NCBI GenBank assembly: GCA_902786595.1
Contig: CADADB010000012.1
Location: 1-64,000 of the forward strand
Reading direction: 5' to 3'
Source of the DNA: an uncultured Bacteroidota bacterium
Lineage (GTDB): Bacteria; Bacteroidota; Bacteroidia; Bacteroidales; WCHB1-69
DNA: 64,000 nucleotides
In this document: piece by piece, positions 7,686-15,848 of the stretch
How the letters are laid out: each line of letters opens with the position of its first letter
Numbering within the stretch: position 1 is the stretch's first letter
The notes under the pieces: generated by a model
Seen by the model: only the letters and a program-made list of their open reading frames with translations
Told to the model about the DNA's origin: nothing
Databases searched by the model: none
Made by a program: the position numbers and the translations under genes

Positions 7686-10600
7686 ATGAATCAGAAGTAT
7701 AGCGATTACCTTTTTGAAACTTCCTGGGAGATTTGTAACAAAGTGGGCGGCATTTACACCGTCCTTTCCACCAAAGCGGCCACCGTGGTGGGCAACTATC
7801 ATGATCACTACATCTGTATCGGTCCTGACATTCCGAAAGAATATAACGACGATTTTGTGGAGGACCCCACGCTGTTCAAGAACTGGCGCGACATCGTGGC
7901 CCGCGACGGTCTGAAAGTGCGCATCGGCAGATGGCAGATTGTGGGTTCCCCGATTGTCTTTTTGGTGGATTTTACCAGCTTTTTTGAGAAAAAGAACGAG
8001 ATTCTGACCAAATTCTGGCTTCGTTACAAACTGGATTCGATTTCCGGACAGTGGGATTATATCGAGCCCGCGTTGTTCGGCTATGCTGCTGGCCGCGTGA
8101 TTGAGAGTTTCTACAACTTCTATTGCAGCTCGATGGACAAGATCGTGGCGCACTTCCATGAGTGGATGACGGGTACGGGTATTCTCTACTTGGAATCTGT
8201 GGCCCCGCAGATTGCCACGGTGTTCACCACCCACGCCACCGTCCTCGGTCGTTGCATTGCCGGGAATGGTCTTCCGCTATACGCTGATATTCAGCAATAT
8301 AATCCGTTTGATACGGCTCAACGCTTCGGAGTTCAGTCCAAGTTTTCGTTGGAGTCTCTGTCGGCCAAGCACGCGGATGCCTACACCACGGTGAGTGAGA
8401 TCACCAATCGTGAGTGCGCGGCGTTCTTCGAGAGACCTGCCGATGTGATTACCATCAACGGTTTCGAGAATGCTTTTGTGCCGAAAGGTGAGGAGTTTGA
8501 CCGCAAACGCAAGGTTGCCCGTGAACGGCTTTTGCAGGTGGCCTCCACGCTGATCCAGACCCAGATTCCAGACGACGCCCTGCTGGTCATCAACAGCGGT
8601 CGCTATGAGTTCAAGAACAAGGGTATCGATGTGTTTATCAAGAGCTTGGCGAAGGTTGCCGAAGCCAATCCGGACCGCACCGTCGTGGCGTTCCTCACCG
8701 TGCCCGCCGGTCACAGCGGTCGCCAGGAAGAACTGGCCGCCCAAATGACCCAGCCCGTGAGCGGTGTGCCCATGTCCGACCGTTTCGTGACCCATGTGCT
8801 ACACGATCCCTACCATGACCCGATTCTCAACGAGTTGAACAATAACGGATTACATAACAGTCCTGAACAAAATGTGAAGGTGGTCTTTGCCCCTGTCTAT
8901 TTGGACGGCGAGGACGGCATCTTCAACATGAAATATTATGACTTGCTGATTGGCTTTGACCTCTCCGTGTTCCCATCTTATTATGAACCATGGGGTTATA
9001 CTCCGTTGGAGAGCATCGCGTTCGGTATCCCGACCATCACGACCTCGCTGGCCGGTTTCGGCGCGTGGGTGCAGGAGCACTTCACCCAGCAGCAGAGCGT
9101 CAGTGTGATTCAGCGCACTGACCACAACGACGATGAGGTGGTGAAGGCCATCGCGGACCAGATTCTGTTCTACAACCATTGTACCCCACAGGCCATGGCC
9201 GACATCCGCAAGACGGCGGTCAATATCGCTGAAAAAGCCCTGTGGACGCATCTTTTCGCCAATTATGAGAAGACGTACGACATTGCGTTGGGTAAGAGCG
9301 GCGAGCGTTACGCGCAATACCAGAACAAGACTTCCAATGTGGGCGTGATGGTGCAGGAACTTCAAGTGGAGAAACCGGACTGGCATCGCGTCTCTGTGAA
9401 ATCCCATCTGCCTGAGCAGCTGCGTCTTTTGGAGAAACTTTCGGAGAATTTGTGGTGGAGCTGGACGTTCGAGGCCCGCGAGTTGTTTGAGGAAATTGCC
9501 GGTCCCTCCCTCTGGAAGGCATGCGAAGAAAACCCTGTTCACATGTTGCAACTGCTGCCGCTGGAAAGAATGGAGAACTTCGCCCATAACGAAGAATATA
9601 TCAGCAAGTTGAAGAATGTATATGAACGGTTTACGGCCTATATGCAGGAGCCGTGCAACCGCGAGGAGGACCGTATCGCCTACTTCAGCATGGAGTTCGG
9701 TATCAGCAACGAGCTGAAGATTTTCTCCGGCGGTCTTGGCATGTTGGCCGGCGACTACCTCAAGGAGGCCAGCGACTGCAACGTGAACATGCTCGGTGTG
9801 GGACTGCTCTATCGCTATGGCTATTTCCAGCAGCAGATTTCCGCATACGGCGAGCAGGTCAACCTTTACCCGCCTCAAAGCTTCTCCAAACTGCCCATCA
9901 AGCCCTACAAGGACAAGGATGGCAACTGGCTCATGGTCAGCGTGGCGATGCCCGGCCGTAACCTCTACGCCCGCATCTGGCGCGTGGATGTCGGTCGTAT
10001 TCCGCTCTATCTCCTTGATACTGACTTTGATAAGAACTGGCAGGAGGATCGCGGTGTGACGGCCACCTTGTACGGCGGCGATGTCGAAAACCGTCTCAAA
10101 CAGGAGATTCTGCTCGGTATCGGCGGTGTGCGTATGCTCAAGGCCATCGGCGAAACCCCGACCATCTTCCATCTCAACGAAGGCCATGCCGCCTTCCTGA
10201 ATCTGGAACGCATCCTGCAAGTGATGCAGAATGAGCATGTGAATCGTCAGATGGCGGTCGAGTTGGTGAAGGCCTCGTCGCTTTACACCACCCACACGCC
10301 CGTGCCCGCCGGTCACGATGCCTTCACGGAAGATCTGATGCGCACCTATTTCGCCACCTACTCCCAGCAGTTCAACGTAAGTTGGGAGACGTTCATGGGC
10401 TTCGGCCGCAGACACGACGGAAACACCTTCGACAAGTTCTCGATGAGCATCCTCGCGTGCCGTTTCTCCCAGGAAATCAACGGGGTGAGCCGCATTCACG
10501 GGCGTGTGTCGCAGGAAATGTTCGCTGACCTCTATGAGGGGCGTTTCGCAGAAGAATCGCACATCGGCTATGTCACCAACGGCGTGCATTATCCGACATG

Positions 10601-11915
10601 GGCGCACAAGAAATGGCAGACATTGCACCGCAGCATTTTTGGCGAAGGCTTGACCAAGGATTGCTCCAATCCGATGGTATGGAAGAAGATAAACGACGTT
10701 CCCGATGCAGACCTGTGGCTCATCAAGCAGGAGTTGCGCCAGGAGATGATGACGGCCATCAAAGAGATGCTGGCCGAGCAGATGCGCACCCGCAACGAGT
10801 CGCCCGCGCTCATCGAAGCTACTCTCAAGGCGCTGCGCGATGATGTGCTCACCATCGGTTTCGCCCGTCGTTTCGCCACCTACAAACGTGCCCATCTGCT
10901 CTTCATGAATGAGCAGAAACTCAAGGCGTTGCTCAACAATCCCGAGCGACCGGTGCAGTTCATCTTCGCCGGCAAGGCGCACCCGCACGACAAGGCCGGT
11001 CAGGATCTCATCAAACGCATCATCGAGCTGAGCCGTCGTCCCGAATTTATCGGCAAGATCATCTTCGTGGAGAATTACAACATGATCTTGGCCAAGAAGT
11101 TGGTGTCGGGTTGCGATGTCTGGATGAACACGCCGACCCGTCCGTTGGAAGCTTCCGGCACCAGCGGTGAGAAAGCCGTGATGAACGGAGTGCTGAATCT
11201 CAGCGTGTTGGACGGCTGGTGGGCCGAGGGTTATGTTCCCGGTGCCGGCTGGGCGCTCAAAGAGCAGATTACCTATCAGGACAACCGTTTGCAGGACGAA
11301 TTGGATGCGGAAACGCTCTATAACATTATCGGAGAGCAGATTACGGCGGCATTCTACAATCGTGATGCGCAAGGCATTCCCACTGAGTGGGTTTCCATGA
11401 TGAAGAAATGTTTCACCCAGATTTCCCCGCATTTCACCATGAAGCGCCAGTTGGACGACTATTACCGCAAGTTCTATCACAAATTGATGAACAGAAGCCG
11501 TCTGTTGAGCGCCAATGACAACGAAAATGTCCGGATTCTGCTCAAATGGCGCGAGAACGTCCTTGCCGGTTGGAACGACATCGAGTGTGTCGGCGTGGAT
11601 TATCCCAAGAACGACAAGAACACCTATTGCGTGGGCGACCGTATGCAATGCCGCCTGGAGATGCGTCTCGGGTCGTTGCGTCCCCAGGATGTGAAAGTGG
11701 AGATGGTGTTTGTCACGGCTGAAGATCATGGCCGGAGACCCAAGTTGGAATACAAGGTGCCTTTCGTGTTCGAAACGGAGCGCGACGGCATCTGCACGTT
11801 CGTCTGTTGTGAGACGGCGCAGCGCATCGGTGTGTGGGACTGCGCGGTCCGCGTCATCCCCAACCACGAGTTGCTGCCGCACGACCAGGATTTCAATATT
11901 GTGAGATGGATCTAA
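7686..11915 (+). CDS. Fused glycogen synthase (GT3) and alpha-glucan phosphorylase (GT35)
   Basis: 1409 residues in one unbroken frame. Residues 1 to ~535 are a eukaryote-like GT3 glycogen synthase: WEICNKVGGIYTVLSTKA near 15, SGRYEFKNKGIDVF near 302 and the catalytic E-x7-E region YYEPWGYTPLES near 430. From ~560 comes a DUF3417-like segment (LSENLWWSW). The alpha-glucan phosphorylase follows: YFSMEFGISNELKIFSGGLG near 665, and the pyridoxal-phosphate lysine in SGTSGEKAVMNG at about Lys1163. One polypeptide thus carries glycogen elongation and phosphorolysis. The domains are recognised by motif; the fusion is seen directly. A long antisense frame across it is a shadow. Confidence 0.92.
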   Translation: MNQKYSDYLFETSWEICNKVGGIYTVLSTKAATVVGNYHDHYICIGPDIPKEYNDDFVEDPTLFKNWRDIVARDGLKVRIGRWQIVGSPIVFLVDFTSFFEKKNEILTKFWLRYKLDSISGQWDYIEPALFGYAAGRVIESFYNFYCSSMDKIVAHFHEWMTGTGILYLESVAPQIATVFTTHATVLGRCIAGNGLPLYADIQQYNPFDTAQRFGVQSKFSLESLSAKHADAYTTVSEITNRECAAFFERPADVITINGFENAFVPKGEEFDRKRKVARERLLQVASTLIQTQIPDDALLVINSGRYEFKNKGIDVFIKSLAKVAEANPDRTVVAFLTVPAGHSGRQEELAAQMTQPVSGVPMSDRFVTHVLHDPYHDPILNELNNNGLHNSPEQNVKVVFAPVYLDGEDGIFNMKYYDLLIGFDLSVFPSYYEPWGYTPLESIAFGIPTITTSLAGFGAWVQEHFTQQQSVSVIQRTDHNDDEVVKAIADQILFYNHCTPQAMADIRKTAVNIAEKALWTHLFANYEKTYDIALGKSGERYAQYQNKTSNVGVMVQELQVEKPDWHRVSVKSHLPEQLRLLEKLSENLWWSWTFEARELFEEIAGPSLWKACEENPVHMLQLLPLERMENFAHNEEYISKLKNVYERFTAYMQEPCNREEDRIAYFSMEFGISNELKIFSGGLGMLAGDYLKEASDCNVNMLGVGLLYRYGYFQQQISAYGEQVNLYPPQSFSKLPIKPYKDKDGNWLMVSVAMPGRNLYARIWRVDVGRIPLYLLDTDFDKNWQEDRGVTATLYGGDVENRLKQEILLGIGGVRMLKAIGETPTIFHLNEGHAAFLNLERILQVMQNEHVNRQMAVELVKASSLYTTHTPVPAGHDAFTEDLMRTYFATYSQQFNVSWETFMGFGRRHDGNTFDKFSMSILACRFSQEINGVSRIHGRVSQEMFADLYEGRFAEESHIGYVTNGVHYPTWAHKKWQTLHRSIFGEGLTKDCSNPMVWKKINDVPDADLWLIKQELRQEMMTAIKEMLAEQMRTRNESPALIEATLKALRDDVLTIGFARRFATYKRAHLLFMNEQKLKALLNNPERPVQFIFAGKAHPHDKAGQDLIKRIIELSRRPEFIGKIIFVENYNMILAKKLVSGCDVWMNTPTRPLEASGTSGEKAVMNGVLNLSVLDGWWAEGYVPGAGWALKEQITYQDNRLQDELDAETLYNIIGEQITAAFYNRDAQGIPTEWVSMMKKCFTQISPHFTMKRQLDDYYRKFYHKLMNRSRLLSANDNENVRILLKWRENVLAGWNDIECVGVDYPKNDKNTYCVGDRMQCRLEMRLGSLRPQDVKVEMVFVTAEDHGRRPKLEYKVPFVFETERDGICTFVCCETAQRIGVWDCAVRVIPNHELLPHDQDFNIVRWI

Positions 11916-11920
11916 TTATT

Positions 11921-11951
11921 TGATAATTGATAATGGATAATGGATAATTAG
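11921..11951. repeat. Heptamer tract (GATAATT/GATAATG)n
   Basis: About four GATAATT/GATAATG units directly after the glycogen gene. The same motif recurs at 15755-15799. Confidence 0.8.
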
Positions 11952-11983
11952 TGGTTGGTTTGGGTTCTATTTTGGATTTAGAC

Positions 11984-12643
11984 ATGAATCAATCTCTTAT
12001 ATCGTTCTGGCTGACGGAATTCGATCCTTTCACCACGGCAATTGTAGCCAACGGTGAGGTCCCTTCGTCTGAACTGTCAATACGGTTGTTACGTAAAATG
12101 AAGCGCATCATTTGTTGTGATGGTGCGCTTCAGAAGTTATTGTCTATAAACATTATACCAGATGTCATCGTGGGTGACGGGGATTCGATGGATCGCGAGG
12201 AGTTGTCGCGACACAATATCCCTTATCACGCTGACCGAAGTGAGGAATACAACGACCTCCAGAAGGCGTTGAAATATTGTCAGGCGAACGGATACGATGA
12301 CGTGTTGCTGTTGGGTTGCGGTGGTCTGCGCGAGGACCATTTCATCGCCAACCTGAGCATATTAGTGATGTGTTCCGAAACCATGAACCTTACAATGCTG
12401 ACCGAGCACGGCGTGTTCAACGTGATGCGCGGTACGTCCATGTTCCGTTCTGTTCCGGGAATGCAGGTCTCCGTCTTCCCGAGCAACTTGCACACGAAAC
12501 TTTCCTTCAACGGGCTGAAATATCCTGTAAACAACCGTTCTTTCAACTGGTTATGGGAAGGAAGTTTGAACGAAGCGGTAGGCGATGCATTCACCGTGGA
12601 GGCGGATGGTGGGGAGTCGGTGGTGGTGTATAGGACACTATAA
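11984..12643 (+). CDS. Thiamine pyrophosphokinase
   Basis: About 219 residues from the ATG at 11984; an upstream in-frame GTG at 11951 would begin in a repeat. It transfers pyrophosphate from ATP to thiamine. Family motifs are in order: AIVANGEVPS, IICCDGA, GDGDSM, NDLQKALKYC and GCGGLREDHFIANLS, with a beta-rich C-terminal thiamine-binding half. I see no TPP riboswitch upstream. It is separated from neighbours by repeat tracts. Confidence 0.9.
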   Translation: MNQSLISFWLTEFDPFTTAIVANGEVPSSELSIRLLRKMKRIICCDGALQKLLSINIIPDVIVGDGDSMDREELSRHNIPYHADRSEEYNDLQKALKYCQANGYDDVLLLGCGGLREDHFIANLSILVMCSETMNLTMLTEHGVFNVMRGTSMFRSVPGMQVSVFPSNLHTKLSFNGLKYPVNNRSFNWLWEGSLNEAVGDAFTVEADGGESVVVYRTL

Positions 12644-12680
12644 TGCTGAATGCTGAATGTTGAATGCTGAATGATGAATT
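12643..12680. repeat. Heptamer tract (TGAATGC)n
   Basis: About five TGAATGC/TGAATGT/TGAATGA units starting at the thiamine pyrophosphokinase stop codon. Confidence 0.85.
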
Positions 12681-13062
12681 ACTACTGATGCAATATTCTT
12701 AAGGACAGAATGTATCTGTCAAGCGATTTGATTTATTCCGAAGCTATCCTCTCGTACCAATGTGTTTTCTGGCACCGGCACCGCAGTGCCGGCGCGGGAG
12801 TATTCCCCGGGAATTTTCGCGACCGCACTTGTCGTGCGGAAAACGGGATTGATTACAAATTGTGACTGATTCACGGGTGCAAACATACAACAGAAAACCA
12901 TATCTGTCAAGTGTTTATAAAATTTTTTTGATATTGATTATCAATTTGATGTGATTTAATTTTAACAAATGTAATTCAATTAGTTAAATTATCCGATAGA
13001 ATTTTCGCGAGATTTTCATGAAGGAAGAATTTTTTGTACTTTTGCCGACTTAAAGTGATAAT
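12644..13062. other. 419-bp intergenic region with hairpins
   Basis: No convincing gene. After the heptamer tract come hairpins CCGGCAC-CGCA-GTGCCGG (12775-12792) and CCGCAC-TTGTC-GTGCGG (12823-12839) and the palindrome ATTCCCCGGGAAT. The decamer ATCTGTCAAG occurs twice, about 190 bp apart. From ~12905 the DNA is very AT-rich and leads into the promoter at 13037. Confidence 0.6.
13037..13044 (+). promoter_or_regulatory. -7 promoter element for the SDR gene
   Basis: TACTTTTG matches TAnnTTTG, 18 bp before the ATG at 13063, downstream of an AT-rich stretch. Confidence 0.6.
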
Positions 13063-13866
13063 ATGAAAAACACCTATACCAACAAAGTCGTCTGGATCAC
13101 CGGCACCTCCTCCGGCATCGGCAAGGAGACCGCTTTCCGCTTTGCGGAGGCGGGGGCGCGACTGATCCTCACGGCATTAGAACCCGATCTGCTGGAGCAG
13201 GTGCGCGAGGAGTGCCTGCGACTGGGCGCCAAAGACGTGACCTGCCTGCCGTTCGATCTTGGACAAACCGACGCGCTGCCGCAGCTCGCCGCTGATGCCC
13301 TCAACGCTTACGGGCGCATCGACGTCTTCTACAACAATGCCGGCATCAGCCAGCGCGGCACCACCGTGGAGACCGACATGGCCGTCATCCGCAAGGTGAT
13401 GGACATCGACTTTTACGCCCCGGTGATCCTTACCAAGGCCGTGCTGCCCAAGATGATCGAGCAGGGTGGGGGACAGTTAGCTGTCACCACCAGCATCGCC
13501 GGACTCTTCGGGTTCCCGCTGCGCTGCGCCTACTCGTCGGCCAAGCACGCCCTCTACGGCTTCTTCGAGACTGTGGCCGCCGAGAACTATAAGGACGGCA
13601 TCCGTGTCACCATCCTCACGCCCGGCCGCGTGCAGACCAACATCTCCGTCAATTCGTTGGAGAAGGACGGCCGCAAGCACGGCAAGATGGACGCGGGCCA
13701 GGCCGGCGGCATCACCCCCGAGAAGGCCTCCCGTATCATCTTCAACGCCATCGCCAAGGAGAAGCGCGAACAACTCGTCGGCAGCTCCGAACTCATCATG
13801 GCCCACATCAAACGGTTCTTCCCCGGATTGTGCGCCCGCCTCGCCCGCCGCATCACCCCCATGTGA
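13063..13866 (+). CDS. Short-chain dehydrogenase/reductase
   Basis: 267 residues. It is a Rossmann-fold NAD(P)-dependent oxidoreductase with cofactor motif WITGTSSGIGKET near residue 10, NNAGIS near 92 and the catalytic YSSAK near 157 with an upstream Ser (TTSIAG). The C-terminal ~30 residues contain a basic segment (KRFFPGLCARLARRI) typical of membrane-associated SDRs. The substrate cannot be inferred. It appears monocistronic, with its own promoter and a palindrome cluster after it. Confidence 0.88.
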   Translation: MKNTYTNKVVWITGTSSGIGKETAFRFAEAGARLILTALEPDLLEQVREECLRLGAKDVTCLPFDLGQTDALPQLAADALNAYGRIDVFYNNAGISQRGTTVETDMAVIRKVMDIDFYAPVILTKAVLPKMIEQGGGQLAVTTSIAGLFGFPLRCAYSSAKHALYGFFETVAAENYKDGIRVTILTPGRVQTNISVNSLEKDGRKHGKMDAGQAGGITPEKASRIIFNAIAKEKREQLVGSSELIMAHIKRFFPGLCARLARRITPM

Positions 13867-13918
13867 CGATGAGGCGATGAGACGATGAGACGATGAGACG
13901 ATGAATGGACGATGATTG
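13866..13918. repeat. Octamer tract (GATGAGAC)n
   Basis: About six GATGAGAC-like 8-bp units immediately after the SDR stop codon. Similar GCGATGA units occur at 14926-14950 and 17308-17345. Confidence 0.8.
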
Positions 13919-13940
13919 ACAAAAGATACGGTCGAAGCAC

Positions 13941-14014
13941 CACTCCCCCCTTTAGGGGGGATGCCCGCAGGGCAGGGGGGTAATAACCCCACACAAGCGA
14001 AGCGCAGTGTGGGG
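13941..14014. repeat. Composite palindrome cluster
   Basis: Three adjacent hairpins: CCCCCC-TTTA-GGGGGG (13945-13960), GCCC-GCA-GGGC (13963-13973) and CCCCACAC/GTGTGGGG (13987-13994 with 14007-14014). The first may terminate the SDR transcript. A related C-rich/G-rich string occurs at 17921-17944, so this looks like an interspersed element. Confidence 0.65.
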
Positions 14015-14049
14015 CTCACAAACGAAAGTATAAATAAAACCGAAATAGT

Positions 14050-14922
14050 ATGAAACCAACCCTACTTATCCTCGCCGCCGGCATGGGAAGCCGCTACGGC
14101 GGACTGAAACAGCTGGACCAGATGGGTCCGAATGGTGAAACCATCCTCGACTACTCCGTGAAGTACGCCGCGCAAGCCGGCTACGGCAAAGTAGTGCTCG
14201 TCATCCGCCGCAGCATGGAGGCCGACTTCCAGGAGTACATCCTGCCGAGATACAAGAACGTCATCCCGGTGGAGTACGTCTTCCAGGAATTGGACATGCT
14301 GCCCGCGGGCTTCTCCGTGAACCCCGAGCGCGTGAAACCCTACGGCACCGCGCACGCCATCTTGGTGGCAAAAGATGCTATCAAGGAACCCTTCACGGTG
14401 ATTAACGCCGACGACTTCTACGGCAAAGAGCCGTTCCAGATTCTGGGCGACTACCTGCGCGACGTCACGGCCAACGACCCCACTGCTTTCGCGATGGTCG
14501 GCTACCGTTTGGACAAGACCTTGTCGGAGAACGGCACCGTTTCGCGTGGTGTCTGCCAAGTTGATGGAAACGGCTACCTGACGATTGTCAAGGAGATGCG
14601 CAAGATCGCCCGCACGGCCGACGGCATCCAGAACGACGAGGACGGCGTGGTGACCCCGCTCACCGGCGAGGAACCCGTCTCCATGAACTTCTGGGGCTTC
14701 TCCCCGCGTTTCTTCGACACGCTGACAGAGATGTTCGCGCAGTTCCTGAAGGACAACGAAGGCAACATCAAGTCCGAATTCCCGATCCCCGACGCGGTGA
14801 CCTCCGTCATGCAGCGCGGTCTCGCCACCGTACGCGTCCTGCCCACCACCGCCGAATGGTTCGGCGTCACCTACGCGGAGGACAGACCGAAGGTCGTGGA
14901 GAAACTGAAACACGTGGAATGA
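14050..14922 (+). CDS. Sugar-phosphate nucleotidyltransferase family protein
   Basis: 290 residues. It has a GT-A-like nucleotidyltransferase fold with the N-terminal signature LLILAAGMGSRYGGLKQL (residues 5-22), which binds the nucleotide, and the metal-binding INADDFYG near 117. It resembles the family annotated as UTP-glucose-1-phosphate uridylyltransferase-like or mannose-1-phosphate guanylyltransferase-like, but the sugar and nucleotide are undetermined. It is not next to the surface-polymer locus and is flanked by palindromes, so it is probably a single-gene unit. Confidence 0.85.
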   Translation: MKPTLLILAAGMGSRYGGLKQLDQMGPNGETILDYSVKYAAQAGYGKVVLVIRRSMEADFQEYILPRYKNVIPVEYVFQELDMLPAGFSVNPERVKPYGTAHAILVAKDAIKEPFTVINADDFYGKEPFQILGDYLRDVTANDPTAFAMVGYRLDKTLSENGTVSRGVCQVDGNGYLTIVKEMRKIARTADGIQNDEDGVVTPLTGEEPVSMNFWGFSPRFFDTLTEMFAQFLKDNEGNIKSEFPIPDAVTSVMQRGLATVRVLPTTAEWFGVTYAEDRPKVVEKLKHVE

Positions 14923-14958
14923 TATTGCGATGATACGATGATGCGATGAATAGGACGT

Positions 14959-14988
14959 TGTAGGGGCGAATAATTATTCGCCCCTACA
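14959..14988. repeat. GTAG-type palindrome (GTAGGGGCG family), perfect
   Basis: A 30-bp perfect palindrome with arms TGTAGGGGCGAATAA. A one-mismatch copy is at 17630-17657 and a degraded copy lies inside a coding sequence at 16194-16221. Confidence 0.92.
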
Positions 14989-15004
14989 GGTCGTAAATCG
15001 CGCG

Positions 15005-15034
15005 GGCTTCAATAACCCATAACCCATAACCATT
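15005..15034 (+). repeat. Shared heptamer leader before the DUF2461 gene
   Basis: GCTTCAATAACC followed by CATAACC units and ATT, ending at the start codon. It has one repeat unit fewer than the gpmA and panD copies. Confidence 0.85.
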
Positions 15035-15742
15035 ATGAGTCCCAACGAAATCCTCTTTTCCTTCCTCCGTGAGCTGATTCCCAACAACAACCGCGAGTGG
15101 TTCAAGGCGCATCGCGAGCTGTACGATGCCGCGTGGGCGCAGTTTAACGTGCTGGTGGAGAATGTGATAGCAGCGATAGGGGAGTTCGACGAGTCCATCG
15201 CAGGACTCACGCCCAAGGACTGCACTTACCGCATCTACCGCGACATCCGTTTTTCGCCCGACAAGACCCCCTACAAAGGGCATCTCGGGGCGTACATGAA
15301 CCAGTACGGCAAAAAGGCCTACTGGGGCGGCTACTACATCCAGATCGAGCCGGAGCAGGTGATGTTGGCGAGCGGCGTGTGGTGGCTTCCCACGAAGGAG
15401 ATGCACCAGTTGCGCAGTGCCGTCGCTGAACAAATGGCTGATTTCGTGAAACTTGTGGAGGAGCCCGAGCTCAAGAAGTTGGTGCCGACCATCGGACAAG
15501 AACACTACAAACGCATCCCCAACGGTCTGCCGAAAGACTCTCCGCATCCCGAATACCTCACCTGCAAGGACTACGCCATGTCGTGCATGCTGAAGCCCAA
15601 GGACCTCTGCCGCGACGACTACGCGCAGCGCATCGCGCACGTCTTCCGCGTGATGAAGCCGGTCAACGACTTCCTCAGCGAGAATATCCTCATCAACATG
15701 GAGGAGATGGAGACGATGAAGAGTGTGGTGAAATATGTGTAG
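15035..15742 (+). CDS. DUF2461 family protein
   Basis: 235 residues, typical for the family (TIGR02453). The conserved start NREWFKAHRELYDAA (residues 20-34), YRIYRDIRFSPDKTPYKGH near 66 and the C-terminal FLSENI are present. The biochemical function is unknown. The stop codon TAG falls within TGTAGAGACGT (15738-15748), which is half of a GTAG-type palindrome, so the present C-terminus may have been set by insertion or decay of that repeat. Confidence 0.9.
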   Translation: MSPNEILFSFLRELIPNNNREWFKAHRELYDAAWAQFNVLVENVIAAIGEFDESIAGLTPKDCTYRIYRDIRFSPDKTPYKGHLGAYMNQYGKKAYWGGYYIQIEPEQVMLASGVWWLPTKEMHQLRSAVAEQMADFVKLVEEPELKKLVPTIGQEHYKRIPNGLPKDSPHPEYLTCKDYAMSCMLKPKDLCRDDYAQRIAHVFRVMKPVNDFLSENILINMEEMETMKSVVKYV

Positions 15743-15748
15743 AGACGT
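15738..15748. repeat. Half-copy of the GTAGAGACG palindrome overlapping a stop codon
   Basis: TGTAGAGACGT matches one arm of the elements at 4758 and 16365. No second arm follows. It supplies the TAG stop of the DUF2461 gene. Confidence 0.6.
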
Positions 15749-15754
15749 GAACAT

Positions 15755-15799
15755 TAATTGATAATGGATAATTGATAATGGATAATTGATAATGGATAA
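15755..15799. repeat. Heptamer tract (GATAATT/GATAATG)n
   Basis: About six alternating 7-bp GATAATT and GATAATG units between the DUF2461 gene and the FISUMP gene. Confidence 0.85.
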
Positions 15800-15848
15800 T
15801 TTTGGTGCCGTTGCCAGCACTGATTGTTTGTTTTTTAATCATAACGAT

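Noticed and set aside
8850-11882. 1010-codon antisense open frame opposite the glycogen fusion gene
   Set aside because: The plus-strand protein has clear catalytic motifs throughout; the antisense product has no recognisable features and is a codon-bias shadow.
11916-11983. TPP riboswitch before thiamine pyrophosphokinase
   Set aside because: The gap is only a heptamer tract plus a short AT-rich stretch; no conserved riboswitch core.
12719-12910. 63-codon minus-strand frame in the 12.7-kb intergenic region
   Set aside because: It covers hairpins and has no start context or recognisable sequence.
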